This document shows, one piece after another, positions 8,837-18,140 of a DNA stretch of 64,000 nucleotides; the stretch's first letter is position 1, and each line of letters opens with the position of its first letter. The stretch comes from Streptomyces sp. Alt3. GTDB taxonomy: Bacteria; Actinomycetota; Actinomycetes; Streptomycetales; Streptomycetaceae. Under the pieces are notes generated by a model that was given only the letters and a program-made list of their open reading frames with translations, made no database searches and was not told the DNA's origin. Location: NCBI RefSeq assembly GCF_030719215.1, contig NZ_CP120983.1:8291600-8355599 (forward strand), given 5' to 3'. A program made the position numbers and the translations under genes.

Positions 8837-9892
8837 ATGACGAGTACAGCCCTCCGCAGCAGGGCGTGGAAACTGCTGGAGACGGTCACGACGCCACTAC
8901 TGCCGTCGGACTACCTCGACCTGGTCAGCCCGCTGCGTGCGGGCGCTGACCTGCGTGGGCGCATCGAGGCCGTGCACCCCGAGACGGGTGACGCCGCTAC
9001 CGTCGTGATCAGGCCGGGACGGGGCTGGCGCGGCCACACGGCCGGTCAGTACGTGCGGATCGGGGTGGACGTCGACGGGGTGCGGCTGTGGCGTGCCTAC
9101 TCCATCACCTCGCCGACAGACCGCAGGGACGGCCGCGTCACGATCACGGTGAAGGCGATCCCGGACGGCAAGGTCAGCAACCACCTGGTCCGCAGAGCGA
9201 AACCGGGCACCCTGATCCAGCTCGACCAGCCGACCGGCGACTTCGTGATGCCGCAGGCCAAGCCCGCCAGGGTGCTCTACCTGACGGCCGGCAGCGGCAT
9301 CACGCCCGTCATGGGCATGCTGCGCGACACCGAGTTCGACGACGTCGTCATGGTCCACTGCGCGCCACGGCCGCAAGACGTGATCTTCCGCAACGAACTG
9401 CACGACCTGGCCGCGGACAAGAAGCTGCGGCTCACCGAGGTGCACACCGACACGGACGGCACGCTCGACATCGCCCGTCTCGACGAACTCGTGCCCGACT
9501 GGGCCGAGCGCGAGACCTGGGCTTGCGGACCCGCGGGCCTGCTCGACGCCGCCGAAGCGCACTGGACCGAGCACGGCGTCCAGCAGCGCCTGCACACCGA
9601 ACGCTTCCGTCCCGGCATCGTCGTCGCGGGCGACGGCGGCGAGGTCACGTTCAGCGCCACCGGCAAGACCGTCGACGCGGACGGCGGAACGCCGTTGCTG
9701 GACATCGGCGAGGAGGCCGGCGTTCTCATGCCCTCCGGGTGCCGCATGGGCATCTGCTTCGGCTGCGTCACGCCGCTCAAGGCGGGCGCCGTCCGCGACC
9801 TGCGCACCGGCGAGATCACCGAGGCCGAGCCGGGCGTCCTCATCCAGACCTGCGTGTCCGCTGCGGCGGGCCCGTGCGACATCGAACGGTAG
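8837..9892 (+). CDS. Ferredoxin--NAD(P)H oxidoreductase fused to a 2Fe-2S ferredoxin domain
   Basis: A 351-residue flavoprotein. The FAD-binding barrel has RAYSITS, the nucleotide-binding half begins GSGITPVMGML, and the C-terminal plant-type ferredoxin domain has Cys302, Cys307, Cys310 and Cys340 (C-x4-C-x2-C then C), the full cluster ligand set. It passes electrons from NAD(P)H through FAD to the iron-sulfur centre. The desaturase begins 8 bp downstream, so this is its likely redox partner. An in-frame extension to 8738 exists, but the ATG at 8837 avoids overlap with the divergent regulator. Confidence 0.93.
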   Translation: MTSTALRSRAWKLLETVTTPLLPSDYLDLVSPLRAGADLRGRIEAVHPETGDAATVVIRPGRGWRGHTAGQYVRIGVDVDGVRLWRAYSITSPTDRRDGRVTITVKAIPDGKVSNHLVRRAKPGTLIQLDQPTGDFVMPQAKPARVLYLTAGSGITPVMGMLRDTEFDDVVMVHCAPRPQDVIFRNELHDLAADKKLRLTEVHTDTDGTLDIARLDELVPDWAERETWACGPAGLLDAAEAHWTEHGVQQRLHTERFRPGIVVAGDGGEVTFSATGKTVDADGGTPLLDIGEEAGVLMPSGCRMGICFGCVTPLKAGAVRDLRTGEITEAEPGVLIQTCVSAAAGPCDIER

Positions 9893-9899
9893 GAGCACC

Positions 9900-11018
9900 T
9901 TGACCGCCATCGACCCCACCGCCCACCTGACCGCGGAGCAGATCGAGGAGCTCGGCCGCGAGCTGGACGCGATCCGCGACGAGGTGATCGCCGGCCGCGG
10001 CGAGAAGGACGCCGCCTACATCCGCAAGGTCATCTCGGTGCAGCGCAAGCTTGAGCTGGCCAGCAGGGGCGTGCTGCTGTTCTCGTTCTTCCCGCCCGCG
10101 TGGCTGATCGGCACCGCCGGTCTGTCCGTGGCGAAGATCATGGACAACATGGAGATCGGCCACAACGTCCTGCACGGCCAGTGGGACTGGATGCGAGACC
10201 CGAAGATCCACTCCACCACCTGGGAGTGGGACCACGTCTCGCCGTCCGAGCAGTGGAAGCACTCGCACAACGAGCTGCACCACACGTACACCAACGTGAT
10301 CGGTAAGGACAACGACCTCGGCTACGGCATCATGCGCGTGGACGAGGACCAGAAGTGGCACCCGTTCCACCTCGGCCAGCCGCTGTGGAACTTCATCAAC
10401 GCCTGCTTCTTCGAGTACGGCATCGCAGCGTACGACCTGGAGCTCGGGAAGAACCTGCACAAGCGCCGCCGCAAGAACCCGGAGTTCCGCGCGCGTGCCA
10501 AGGCTGTGGGCCGCAAGATCCGCAGGCAGGTGCTCAAGGACTACGTGATCCACCCGCTGCTTTCGGGCCCGTCGTTCCTCACCACGCTCGCCGCCACGTT
10601 CACCGCGAACCTGGTCCGTAACATCTGGTCCCACTCGGTGATCATGTGCGGGCACTTCCCCGAGGGCGTACAGGTCTTCGAGCGCCGGTCGATCAAGGGC
10701 GAGACGCGCGGCCAGTGGTACCTGCGCCAGATGATGGGCTCGGCGAACATCAGCGGCAGCAAGGCCATGCACTTCATGACCGGCAACCTGTCGCACCAGA
10801 TCGAGCACCACCTGTTCCCGGACCTGCCGAGCAACCGGTACGCCGAGGTCGCGGTGAAGGTGCGCGCGTTGTTCGAAAAGTACGAGCTGGAGTACGTTAC
10901 CGGGCCGCTGCCCAGGCAGGTGCTCTCCGCGTGGCACAAGGTCTTCCGGCTCTCGCTGCCGAACAAGAAGCCCAAGGTCGAGACGCCGGACCGCGAGCAG
11001 GAGCTCGTCGCGGCCTGA
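9900..11018 (+). CDS. Membrane fatty acid desaturase
   Basis: A 372-residue integral membrane di-iron enzyme from a TTG start (AGGAG 5 nt upstream). All three histidine boxes are present: HNVLH at 88-92, HSHNELHH at about 121-128, and HQIEHH near residue 300. Hydrophobic segments lie at about 58-80 and 185-215. It introduces a double bond into acyl chains using electrons from the reductase encoded just upstream, so the pair, with the PucR regulator, forms a membrane-lipid desaturation module. Regiospecificity cannot be read from the sequence. Confidence 0.93.
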   Translation: MTAIDPTAHLTAEQIEELGRELDAIRDEVIAGRGEKDAAYIRKVISVQRKLELASRGVLLFSFFPPAWLIGTAGLSVAKIMDNMEIGHNVLHGQWDWMRDPKIHSTTWEWDHVSPSEQWKHSHNELHHTYTNVIGKDNDLGYGIMRVDEDQKWHPFHLGQPLWNFINACFFEYGIAAYDLELGKNLHKRRRKNPEFRARAKAVGRKIRRQVLKDYVIHPLLSGPSFLTTLAATFTANLVRNIWSHSVIMCGHFPEGVQVFERRSIKGETRGQWYLRQMMGSANISGSKAMHFMTGNLSHQIEHHLFPDLPSNRYAEVAVKVRALFEKYELEYVTGPLPRQVLSAWHKVFRLSLPNKKPKVETPDREQELVAA

Positions 11019-11287
11019 TACCTGTGGCCGACGCCGCCGCGCAGGCCGGGCTGGGCGCCTGCGGGGAGGACCATGGCCTTTCCGGATGTGCCGCACCGCC
11101 ACCGAGGCCGTGCACGACTGGCAGGAGGGCGCACCCTACGACGGCGCGAGGACGGTCACGTGGAACGTTCGCGGGCTGCGGCTACCACGCCACCTCCGAC
11201 GATGACGAGAACCGGCACATGTCGCTGTGCCGCTGCACCTGTTCGGAGAAGGAAGGCCGAGCATGAGCGGCCTGCGGGGAGCACCGC

Positions 11288-11560
11288 CATAAGGCCGACC
11301 CGGTCGGCCTGGACGAGGATTCCCACTGGTACCTCCTTCACCAGTGCCTCACCGACACCCGCCTCGACCTCGACGTCCGGGCCGCCGGCGCGATCCTCCT
11401 GCCGTTCGGCCACCACCTCACTCGGATCGCTGCCCTGTCCACCACCGCCCTGACCACGGGAGACGGGACGACGTTCCTCACTTTGAGCAGGACCCCGATT
11501 CCGCTGCCCACCACCCTGGCCGACCTCTTGACCACCCTCCGCGTCCGGGCCCTGATCGGG
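11288..11560 (+). pseudogene. Fragment of a XerD-like tyrosine recombinase
   Basis: In one frame a stretch reads DEDSHWYLLHQCLTDTRLDL, then AAGAILLPFGHHLTRIAALS and GTTFLTLSRTPIPLPTTLAD. This pattern (short helix, LPLDxRxAGALLLxFG, then a strand and PPxLA) is known from actinobacterial tyrosine-recombinase-like proteins on mobile elements. There is no start, no catalytic R-HxxR-Y set and the frame drifts into unrelated sequence, so it is a relic. The upstream stretch 11019-11287 has no gene I can support. Confidence 0.5.
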
Positions 11561-11661
11561 CGTCAGGCAAGTCCGCCAAGCCGTGCCGGCTGTGATCCGC
11601 CCTGGCGGGCCATTCGGCAGATCTACACTGAGTTGCGAGAACGCTACGGGGGAACAGGATC

Positions 11662-12990
11662 ATGGGCGTGCGTACGGGTACGAGCAGTGCGGTGGACGGC
11701 CAGTCCTCCCTGATCTCCGCGGTCCAGGCCGGAGACGCGGACCTGGTGAGGATCCTTCTCCACGAGCACAGCGACTTCGACTACCTGGACGCCGCGTTCC
11801 GCCTGGCCGTCCGGATGCACGCCGGGCGCATCGCCCAACTGCTGCTCCAGTACGGTGCGGATTCAGGCCAGAGCCGCCCCGATGACCTCATCCCTCTGAG
11901 TGAGGCGGTCGACTCGGGTTCGCCCGCTCTGTTCGAGGCTCTCCTGGACCACGAGATCCGCGGTAGGTATCCCGAGGTCGAACTCCTGGAGGCCCGGGAC
12001 CTCGCGCGCCGCTGGCACGAGACGGGGGTCGAGGCCGAGCTGCGACGCCGTACCGGTTCCCGGGACGCTGTCGGCCGTAAGCGGGTTCAGGACGGCGAGT
12101 ACGACAGCGTCGTCGAGTTCACCCTCGGTGGCATGACCGTGCGGGACGGCCATGGGGCGATCCTCACGTACGTCGAGGAACTGCTCGGGTTGCGAACCTC
12201 GTTCGAGGAGCTGATGGACCGTGCGTTGGCCCAGGTCGATCAGCAGGACCATGCAACGTGGAGCCGTGCCAGCCTCCAGCTGAGTGGACGGCGGGAGGAG
12301 GCGACCTGGACCGCTGCGGCAACACTACGTACGAGCCCGGACCCGTCCCGCCGATTGTTCGGTGCCGAGGTGCTCCGCCTTGTTCATCTGTTCGACGACA
12401 GCGACGAGGACGCGTTCGCTGGTCCTGCTCTGGACCTTTTCACCGGCTGGGCGGCCGAGGAGACGGACGTCGCCGTGCTCAACGAGGTGCTGGTCGCACT
12501 CGGTGAACACATCGACCCCCGCGCGGAGGCGGCTCTTCTGGCCCATGCCGGCCATCCCGATGCCGGGGTACGACGTGCGGTGGCGCAAGGGCTCAGTGCT
12601 TTGTCCTCGCCGTCGGCCTTTTCCGGCGATGCTCGCACGGCGTTGCTGGGGCTCATGGCCGATCCGGACGCTGTGGTACGGGAGACCGCCTGCCGCGTGG
12701 TTGCCGAGGGCAGGGACCACGATCCCGTGTTCGCGGACGCCATGGCAGCTGTGCTGGACGACACGGACCGCCTGGTTCAGTTGGCTGCCGTCTACGGGCT
12801 TGCCCTCCACGACGACGAACGGTGCGTGGCAGCAGCACGCCTCCTCGGCCCGCCGCAGCGCGGTTCCCTGGAAGAGGAGGGCTACCTCGACGCAGTGTGC
12901 CGTTACCAATGGCTCCGCGACGGCCGCCGGACGTCCCCGCCTGTGCCTGTCAGCTGCTCCGGAGCCGGGAATACCGCACAGCTCGAATGA
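11662..12990 (+). CDS. Ankyrin and HEAT repeat protein
   Basis: A 442-residue soluble protein. The N-terminus has ankyrin-like units (AVQAGDADLVRILLHEHSDF, AVRMHAGRIAQLLLQYGAD, AVDSGSPALFEALLDHE; about residues 18-110). The second half has HEAT-like helices (EAALLAHAGHPDAGVRRAVA, ALLGLMADPDAVVRETACRV). Both repeats are protein-binding scaffolds; no catalytic motif is seen. The ATG has an upstream GGGGGAACAGG ribosome site. Its neighbours are recombinase and nuclease fragments. Ank/HEAT proteins in such settings may be immunity or stress factors, but there is no direct evidence here. Confidence 0.8.
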   Translation: MGVRTGTSSAVDGQSSLISAVQAGDADLVRILLHEHSDFDYLDAAFRLAVRMHAGRIAQLLLQYGADSGQSRPDDLIPLSEAVDSGSPALFEALLDHEIRGRYPEVELLEARDLARRWHETGVEAELRRRTGSRDAVGRKRVQDGEYDSVVEFTLGGMTVRDGHGAILTYVEELLGLRTSFEELMDRALAQVDQQDHATWSRASLQLSGRREEATWTAAATLRTSPDPSRRLFGAEVLRLVHLFDDSDEDAFAGPALDLFTGWAAEETDVAVLNEVLVALGEHIDPRAEAALLAHAGHPDAGVRRAVAQGLSALSSPSAFSGDARTALLGLMADPDAVVRETACRVVAEGRDHDPVFADAMAAVLDDTDRLVQLAAVYGLALHDDERCVAAARLLGPPQRGSLEEEGYLDAVCRYQWLRDGRRTSPPVPVSCSGAGNTAQLE

Positions 12991-13011
12991 CGCTCCCCGC
13001 CGGCTGGCGCT

Positions 13012-13142
13012 TCGCAGTGGTCCCCGGCCCGCCGAGAGGCCTACGCCAACGACCTGGAGGCCGAACGCTCCCTGGTTGCCGTCACCGCGAAAACCAACCC
13101 CAGCAAGGCCGACCAGGCCCCCTCCACCTGGCTCCCCTGCTG
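13012..13142 (+). pseudogene. Fragment of an HNH/DUF1524-type nuclease
   Basis: A short plus-strand stretch reads WSPARREAYANDLEAERSLV then AVTAKTNPSKADQAPSTWLP. In secreted actinobacterial DUF1524 (GmrSD C-terminal-like) nucleases, the segment W(T/S)xAxREAYANDL...LIAVxAxxNxSKxDxDPxxWLP contains the Asn/Lys/Asp part of the HNH site. Both the upstream half and the C-terminal tail are missing and the frame then runs into a stop. It is a fragment ending against an unrelated fragment on the other strand. Confidence 0.6.
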
Positions 13143-13149
13143 TGAGGGG

Positions 13150-13479
13150 TTGGCGGGCCTTGTCGGGCTGGTGTGACAGGGCGTAGGCACGGGCGGCGAC
13201 GGCGGCCGCGAGGGTCGCGGCGGCAGTCGGCTGGCCTCCGACGATCTGCCGTGCTCGCTCGGCCAGCTGTGCCGCGGCCCGGGGTGCGCCGTAGTTGATC
13301 GGCACCGTGGCTTCGCGGGCCAGGACCCAGGCGTGCAGCTGCCGGTTGCCGGATTCCCCGGCGGCCCTGGTGGCGTTCGCGAACCACTTCCTTACCTCCT
13401 TGCGGGTGCCGAGGTCGTGCAGGACGGTAGCGGTCATCCCTGCCATCTGTCCGGCCGTACGGCACGCAGAGCCGCCCAA
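13150..13479 (-). pseudogene. Fragment of an XRE-family regulator TPR domain
   Basis: About 110 codons read AGMTATVLHDLGTRKEVRKW, then AWVLAREATVPINYGAPRAA and AAAVAARAYALSHQPDKAR. These are the TPR-like repeats from the C-terminal part of a large actinobacterial family of XRE regulators. The DNA-binding domain, which should come first, is missing, and the downstream part enters unrelated sequence. The open frame that continues on this strand through the ankyrin gene is antisense and not credible. Confidence 0.6.
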
Positions 13480-13564
13480 CTGACGGAGCCCGCCGACAGG
13501 TTGGACTCAGCTCACTGCTTCTCATTAACATCGACACCAAACCGAGAGATTGCACCTCGATTCC

Positions 13565-15307
13565 TCACGCCTCGTCAAAGGCCTCGAGCAGGCGCTCGTA
13601 CGCCAGCTTCGGCCGCAGGGCCGCGTCCCACGGCAGGGAATCGGCCGTGCGCGGAGGATAGATCTTGGTGTCGGCGGTGGAACCGTACCGGTCGGTGAAT
13701 CCCCATGTGGAGAACGATGTGCAGTTCGGCTCCTCCAGGCAGACCCGCAGCTTGCCCGCCATCTCATCAGCCTGGATCTGCCGCCCGTCCTCCTCGTCCT
13801 CACCTATGGGGACGTCCATCTCCGACACCCGCGCCTGAACCCCGAGCTCCGCCAGATCCCGCACATGGCTGCGGAAGGTCTCCGGGTCGACGCGGTCGCC
13901 GGGTGCGTACTCATGGTTCTGGAAACCCACGCCGTCGATCGGTACGCCGCGTTCCTTGAGCCGCTCGACCAGATCGTAAAGGGCGTCCCACCGCTCGCCT
14001 TCCTCCTCGACCCCGTACTCGTTGAGGAACAGCCGTGCCTTCGGATCGGCGCGGTGGGCGGCCCTGAACGCCTCGTCGATGTACTCCTCGCCCATGGCCT
14101 CGAACCACGGGCTCTGCTCGGAGCGCAGACCGAGATCCCCGTTGGTGTAGCTCTTCTCGTCGTCGGACATGGGCTCGTTGACCACATCCCATTCCGCGAC
14201 CTTTCCCTTGTAGTGCCCGGCGACCATGGCGATGTGCCGGAGCATGGTCCGGCGCACCTCCTCGGGGTCGTCGTTCTCCCGCATCCAGTTGGGCAGAGCC
14301 TCGTGCCAGACGAGGGTGTGCGCGTGCACCTTCATGTCGTTCGCGCGGGCGAAGCGTACGAGTAGGTCCGCGTCGCGGAAGTCGTAGACGCCCCGGCGTG
14401 GGTGGAGGAACTGTGGCTTGAACGCGTTCTCCGGAGTGAGCATGGAGAACTGGCTCCCTGCGAGCGCCCGGTAGCGTGAGTCGGTGAGCAGCGGGTTCTC
14501 GGCGAGGGCGGCGCCGACGTCGAACGGCCGCCCCGCGTCTGCGGCCCGCGCACGCAACGAGTCGTCGGACCGCTCCTGGCGTAGCTGCGGCGCCTTGATC
14601 ACGCGCAGCGAGTCACCGCTCTCTGCCCGCGCGATCAGCTGCGTCAGACGCCATCCCTCGCGGCGCTCGTCTTCGCCCGCGTCCGCCTCCAGACCGAACC
14701 AGACAGTGCCCTCGGCGAACACTCCCGGGTCCTGCACGGTTCCCAGCCGCCGCCCGTCGGCTTTCACGCGGAAGGTGTCACCGATGCTCGACACGGCGAG
14801 AGTCACCGTCCCGGAGCAGCCGCAGGCGAATTCCTTGGAGGTGGCTGGCTGATCGCCCTCCCCGTCCCATATCTGTACCTTCACTTGTCCGTCAGCGGTC
14901 ACGCCGACGCGGAGTGAGGGCCGCTCCTGCCGCCACTCGTCGTAGATGACCGGCACCCGTCCGTACAGCCGCAGCCATGAGTCGCCGTCATCGTCACCCA
15001 CACCGGACATGCGCGCGCTGACGGTGAAGTCGCCGTCGGACCTGAGATGCGGGCCGGCCAGGTTCAGCGGGGGGTTGGGCCGACCGCCGGAGGAGTCCTG
15101 CTCCACGATGTGCCGATCCAATGCGATGACCCGCAGGATGTCGTTCCGCGCGGTGGTGCCCGGCATCTGCGTCCAGTCCTGGTTCCGCAGCAGGTCTTCG
15201 TCGTTTCCGCCGCCCGCGCCTTCGCCCTGCCCCGTACACCCGGCCGCCACCGCCATGACGAGCACCACGGCAGTCAGTCGCTGCCACGTCTCCCCACCAA
15301 GGTCCAC
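13565..15307 (-). CDS. GH10 endo-1,4-beta-xylanase lipoprotein
   Basis: A 580-residue protein from a GTG at 15307 (GGGAGG 5-10 nt upstream), chosen because it gives a compact lipoprotein signal ending VAAGC. Residues of about 45-230 form a beta-rich module resembling a concanavalin-like or carbohydrate-binding domain. The rest is a GH10 barrel: acid/base Glu in DVVNEPM (about 378) and nucleophile Glu in RVSEMDVP (about 496), with the conserved HTLVWH before them. It should cut xylan at the cell surface. The N-terminal module is unusual for GH10 and its ligand is unknown. No operon partner is seen. Confidence 0.92.
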   Translation of the reverse strand: MDLGGETWQRLTAVVLVMAVAAGCTGQGEGAGGGNDEDLLRNQDWTQMPGTTARNDILRVIALDRHIVEQDSSGGRPNPPLNLAGPHLRSDGDFTVSARMSGVGDDDGDSWLRLYGRVPVIYDEWRQERPSLRVGVTADGQVKVQIWDGEGDQPATSKEFACGCSGTVTLAVSSIGDTFRVKADGRRLGTVQDPGVFAEGTVWFGLEADAGEDERREGWRLTQLIARAESGDSLRVIKAPQLRQERSDDSLRARAADAGRPFDVGAALAENPLLTDSRYRALAGSQFSMLTPENAFKPQFLHPRRGVYDFRDADLLVRFARANDMKVHAHTLVWHEALPNWMRENDDPEEVRRTMLRHIAMVAGHYKGKVAEWDVVNEPMSDDEKSYTNGDLGLRSEQSPWFEAMGEEYIDEAFRAAHRADPKARLFLNEYGVEEEGERWDALYDLVERLKERGVPIDGVGFQNHEYAPGDRVDPETFRSHVRDLAELGVQARVSEMDVPIGEDEEDGRQIQADEMAGKLRVCLEEPNCTSFSTWGFTDRYGSTADTKIYPPRTADSLPWDAALRPKLAYERLLEAFDEA

Positions 15308-15770
15308 GGTCCCTCCCACTCTCTTGTTCGAGACGAGGTCAACGTCTCGAAACCGGGCCACAGTTCATCACACACGAGGTACGGCGGCCTTTCGCGCTCA
15401 GGCAGGTTGATCGCGGCTGGTACCGGACCTTCTTCGGGCAGGCCATCGGCTTCTACCGGCGGCCACCTCTCCCTGTAGTGCAAGTCGCGTGGCCTGATGC
15501 CGAAGGCCGTTTCCACTGGGATGAAAGCGCGGACGAGAGGCATCGCGAGTCACAACCTCAGTTGTGGCTGCCTCCGAGTGACCATCCGGTCGGAATCTGG
15601 ACGACCGAACTCTGATCTGCGACACGGTGGGGGAGCGGCACCCAGGCGACGCACTACTGAAGCAAGATCGGCCTTCTTCCGTTCGGCCCGCCGGCCGATG
15701 GGCGCCGAATCGTCCTGCAGCCGGCCGGAAGCACGTCCGGTGGCTTCCGGCCGCATGCCGCTGGGCGTCA

Positions 15771-16020
15771 GGTTGCGCAGGCAGTCGCGGCGGGCAGCGA
15801 CGCAGGTTTTCACGGCGCGGCCGAGCCCTGCCACAGATGGAACCGGTCGGCTACCTGCAGAGCGTCGGGGGCGCCGCGTCGGGCGCCCTTGGCGTAGGCC
15901 CCCGCCCGGCCCCCGACAGATGACCTCCACGCCGGGGTGGCGGTTCGGCCAGGCGGCCGGCGGCCCAGGGCTGAAGCACCGTTCCACGACGTTGCGGTGC
16001 TTCGAGCTGTAGCCCAGCGC
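15771..16020 (-). pseudogene. Two joined transposase fragments (IS5-like and ISL3-like)
   Basis: Reading leftward, 16017-15973 encodes LGYSSKHRNVVERCF, the typical C-terminal core of IS5-group DDE transposases. This is followed at once (15951-15771) by pieces NRHPGVEVICR, GAYAKGARRGAPDALQVADR (other frame) and GRAVKTCVAARRDCLRNL, which is the DDE-domain region of ISL3 transposases with at least two frameshifts. The pieces belong to different families, so this is a junction scar. The rest of the gap 15308-16268 shows no gene I can support. Confidence 0.6.
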
Positions 16021-16268
16021 GGTGGGGGGTAGCACCGCTCATGCAGCCTTCTACGAGACAGTCTGTCCCCGTACGGTCCGGGCCGTCGACGCTGCGGACC
16101 GTACCCGTGGGCACGTCGGTTCTCGCTCCTCCGGTCCGGCGTCGGGACGATGGGCTTTGTTCACGAGTCCCGGTTCCGGCGCACGTCCCTGAAGCGGTCA
16201 CCCCCTGTGTGCCGGCGAGCGAGATGGGTGCCTGGCGCGCAGAGCTCGCGTTCTGGCAGGCTGATCGA

Positions 16269-16787
16269 GTGAGTGGGAGTGCAGAGGCGTCCGGTAACCG
16301 GTTTCGGGATCGGCGCGAACGCAAGTACGGATACGACTTCATCGATGAGGTACTCGTGCAGTGTCCTCGATGTGACGGGTGCGCCACTGTCACGCCCCAC
16401 CCCGGCAATCCTGCGGATGAGAAGGCCACCGGCTCCGGGAGCCTGGCCCCGCATCGGCGACTGCGGTGCACGGAGTGCGGCTTCTTCAAGGATCGGAAGG
16501 TCGACTCCGCCCTTGTGGGCAGCCCCGTCGATCCCTACTTCCAGCGACCTGTCTGGCTGCAGGCAAGCTGCTGCGGGAACGTGCTGTGGGCCTACAACAC
16601 ACGCCATCTGGATCTGCTGGAAGCCTATGTGCAGGCCAAGCTGCGTGAGCGCGGAGAGCTCGCGCCCTGGGCCCCGACGAGTCTGGTCGAGCGGCTTCCC
16701 ACCTGGCTCAAGACTGCGAAGAACCGGACCGAGATCTTGCGGGCGATCAAGCGTTTGCGCTCCACGTCACCGGCCGGTGGCGGGTGA
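16269..16787 (+). CDS. Zinc-ribbon protein of unknown function
   Basis: From a GTG at 16269 the protein has 172 residues. Two Cys pairs, CPRCDGC and CTECGFF, spaced by about 35 residues, form a probable zinc ribbon. The N-terminal RERKYGYDFIDEVLVQCPRC pattern recurs in actinobacterial hypothetical proteins. The C-terminal half (YVQAKLRERGELAPW, LPTWLKTAKNRTEILRAIKRLR) is helical and basic, compatible with nucleic acid binding. An in-frame upstream extension is less likely because it lacks coding texture. It is convergent with the next gene across a strong hairpin. Confidence 0.75.
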   Translation: MSGSAEASGNRFRDRRERKYGYDFIDEVLVQCPRCDGCATVTPHPGNPADEKATGSGSLAPHRRLRCTECGFFKDRKVDSALVGSPVDPYFQRPVWLQASCCGNVLWAYNTRHLDLLEAYVQAKLRERGELAPWAPTSLVERLPTWLKTAKNRTEILRAIKRLRSTSPAGGG

Positions 16788-16857
16788 TCGACCCTGCCGT
16801 GGCCAGAGCGAAGGCGCGCCGCTGAACCGCGTGGTCGCCTTTCCGTGATCCCCCCCC

Positions 16858-16907
16858 AGCCAGGCCTTTCAGGACGGACAGCGGGAGGCGTCCTGAAAGG
16901 CCTGGCT
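16858..16907. terminator. Bidirectional hairpin terminator inside the end of a coding region
   Basis: A perfect 19-bp inverted repeat (left arm 16858-16876, right arm 16889-16907, 12-nt loop) lies between convergent genes. No T run follows, as is common in Streptomyces terminators. Part of the right-hand gene (last codons at 16869-16907) is encoded inside the hairpin. Confidence 0.75.
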
Positions 16908-18140
16908 CGTTCGAACAGGGGCAGGGCAGTCAGCGGGTAGGGGCGCCAGCCGTGTTCGGGCAGCGGCTCTCACCTCAGCGGTTTCCATGGGGTCATCGCG
17001 CAGTGCGGCGATCCGGTCCAGTGCCTCCGGGTTCGTGGGTGCCGAGGTGGTCCCCAGCAGCCGCGTCGTTCCCTGGCAGTCCCAGAGGGACTCGGTATAC
17101 ACGTGCTCCAGGCCGTTCCCGTTGATGGCGGCGAGCGCTTTGAGGTATGCGGTCCGTTCGTGCGAGTGCGGGGTGTGCAGCCAGAAGCGCCGGAGGTAGG
17201 GGACGGCCTTGGCGGCGTCAGGGCCGAACCGGGCCAGGCGTCGGGCCGTCCGGTCGGGTCCGCACCAGGCCCGCGCCAGCCACTGTTCGGCGAGTTCGTT
17301 CACGAGTCCTGGCAGAGCCTCCGGGCCGGGATGGTCGGCCAGAACCTCCGTACCCAGTTGAGCCAGCCAAGGGTGGTCCGCCCGCGCCCAGCCGCGCGCC
17401 GCCGGTACGGCAAGGGCGCCCAGAGACTCAACGGCCGGCCTGAGCAGGGGCAGAGGGCGCCGCCCGTCGGACGTGCCCAACGTGGGCACCAGCGGGATCA
17501 GTCCTTCAACGGGATCCCTGGAACTCAGGGCGCGCAGCGCGTCGGCCTTCGTGCGGCCCTCCGCACGGGCGTCGGCGAGCAGAGCGAGGAGTTCCGCGGT
17601 GCTGAGGCCGCTCAGCGACGGTCGCGGAACGAACGGCGAGCTCTGGACCTCGATCCCGAACCTTGTCCACGGCTCGGACCACAACGGAAGTTCCGGCTCC
17701 GTGCCGATCCGGGCGTGTGCGACGTCACCGAGGTCTTCCCACCACTCCGGTGGCCAGCGGGCTGACAGCGACTCCAGTACGCGTACCCAGTGCTCGCCTT
17801 CGCGGACATACGTCCGAAGCCCTTCCCTGGCGTCGCCCGATCCGGCGACGGCCACCAGTACCAGCACCTCGGAGGCCCGCAGGCAGGCCTCCTCGTCCCC
17901 CGCCAGCATGTCCACGATCGGCATGAGAGACAGGTCCAGATCACGGACCAGCCGCGCCAGGTACAGAGACCGTTCGTCGGACTGGTCCCACCGCCGGTCA
18001 CGGAGGATCCCGTCATGGACGAACGCGGCAGACCCCCGCGGCTCCCGGAAGGCTCGCACCGCACCCAGGCCGCGACCTCTTTGCAGCAGGCCTTCCACGG
18101 AGTCGGGGAGGGCATATGACATCTCGTACGCGTCGTTCAT
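16869..18140 (-). CDS. HEAT-like repeat protein of unknown function
   Basis: A 423-residue soluble protein from an ATG at 18140 (MNDAYEMSYALPDSVEGLL). It has many short helical units (AVRAFREPRGSAAFVHDGI, LLALLADARAEGRTKADALR, LARFGPDAAKAVPYLRRFW, RIAALRDDPMETAEVRAAAR), suggesting a HEAT/ARM-type scaffold. No catalytic motif is visible. It is the second repeat-scaffold gene in 7 kb, after the ankyrin/HEAT gene at 11662, and both stand alone among IS fragments. The start could also be the adjacent GTG at 18143. Confidence 0.75.
   Translation of the reverse strand: MNDAYEMSYALPDSVEGLLQRGRGLGAVRAFREPRGSAAFVHDGILRDRRWDQSDERSLYLARLVRDLDLSLMPIVDMLAGDEEACLRASEVLVLVAVAGSGDAREGLRTYVREGEHWVRVLESLSARWPPEWWEDLGDVAHARIGTEPELPLWSEPWTRFGIEVQSSPFVPRPSLSGLSTAELLALLADARAEGRTKADALRALSSRDPVEGLIPLVPTLGTSDGRRPLPLLRPAVESLGALAVPAARGWARADHPWLAQLGTEVLADHPGPEALPGLVNELAEQWLARAWCGPDRTARRLARFGPDAAKAVPYLRRFWLHTPHSHERTAYLKALAAINGNGLEHVYTESLWDCQGTTRLLGTTSAPTNPEALDRIAALRDDPMETAEVRAAARTRLAPLPADCPAPVRTSQAFQDASRCPS

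Noticed and set aside
12325..13149. Minus-strand frame running through the ankyrin/HEAT gene
   Set aside because: Antisense to a gene with clear repeats; only the 13150-13479 part has real sequence features.
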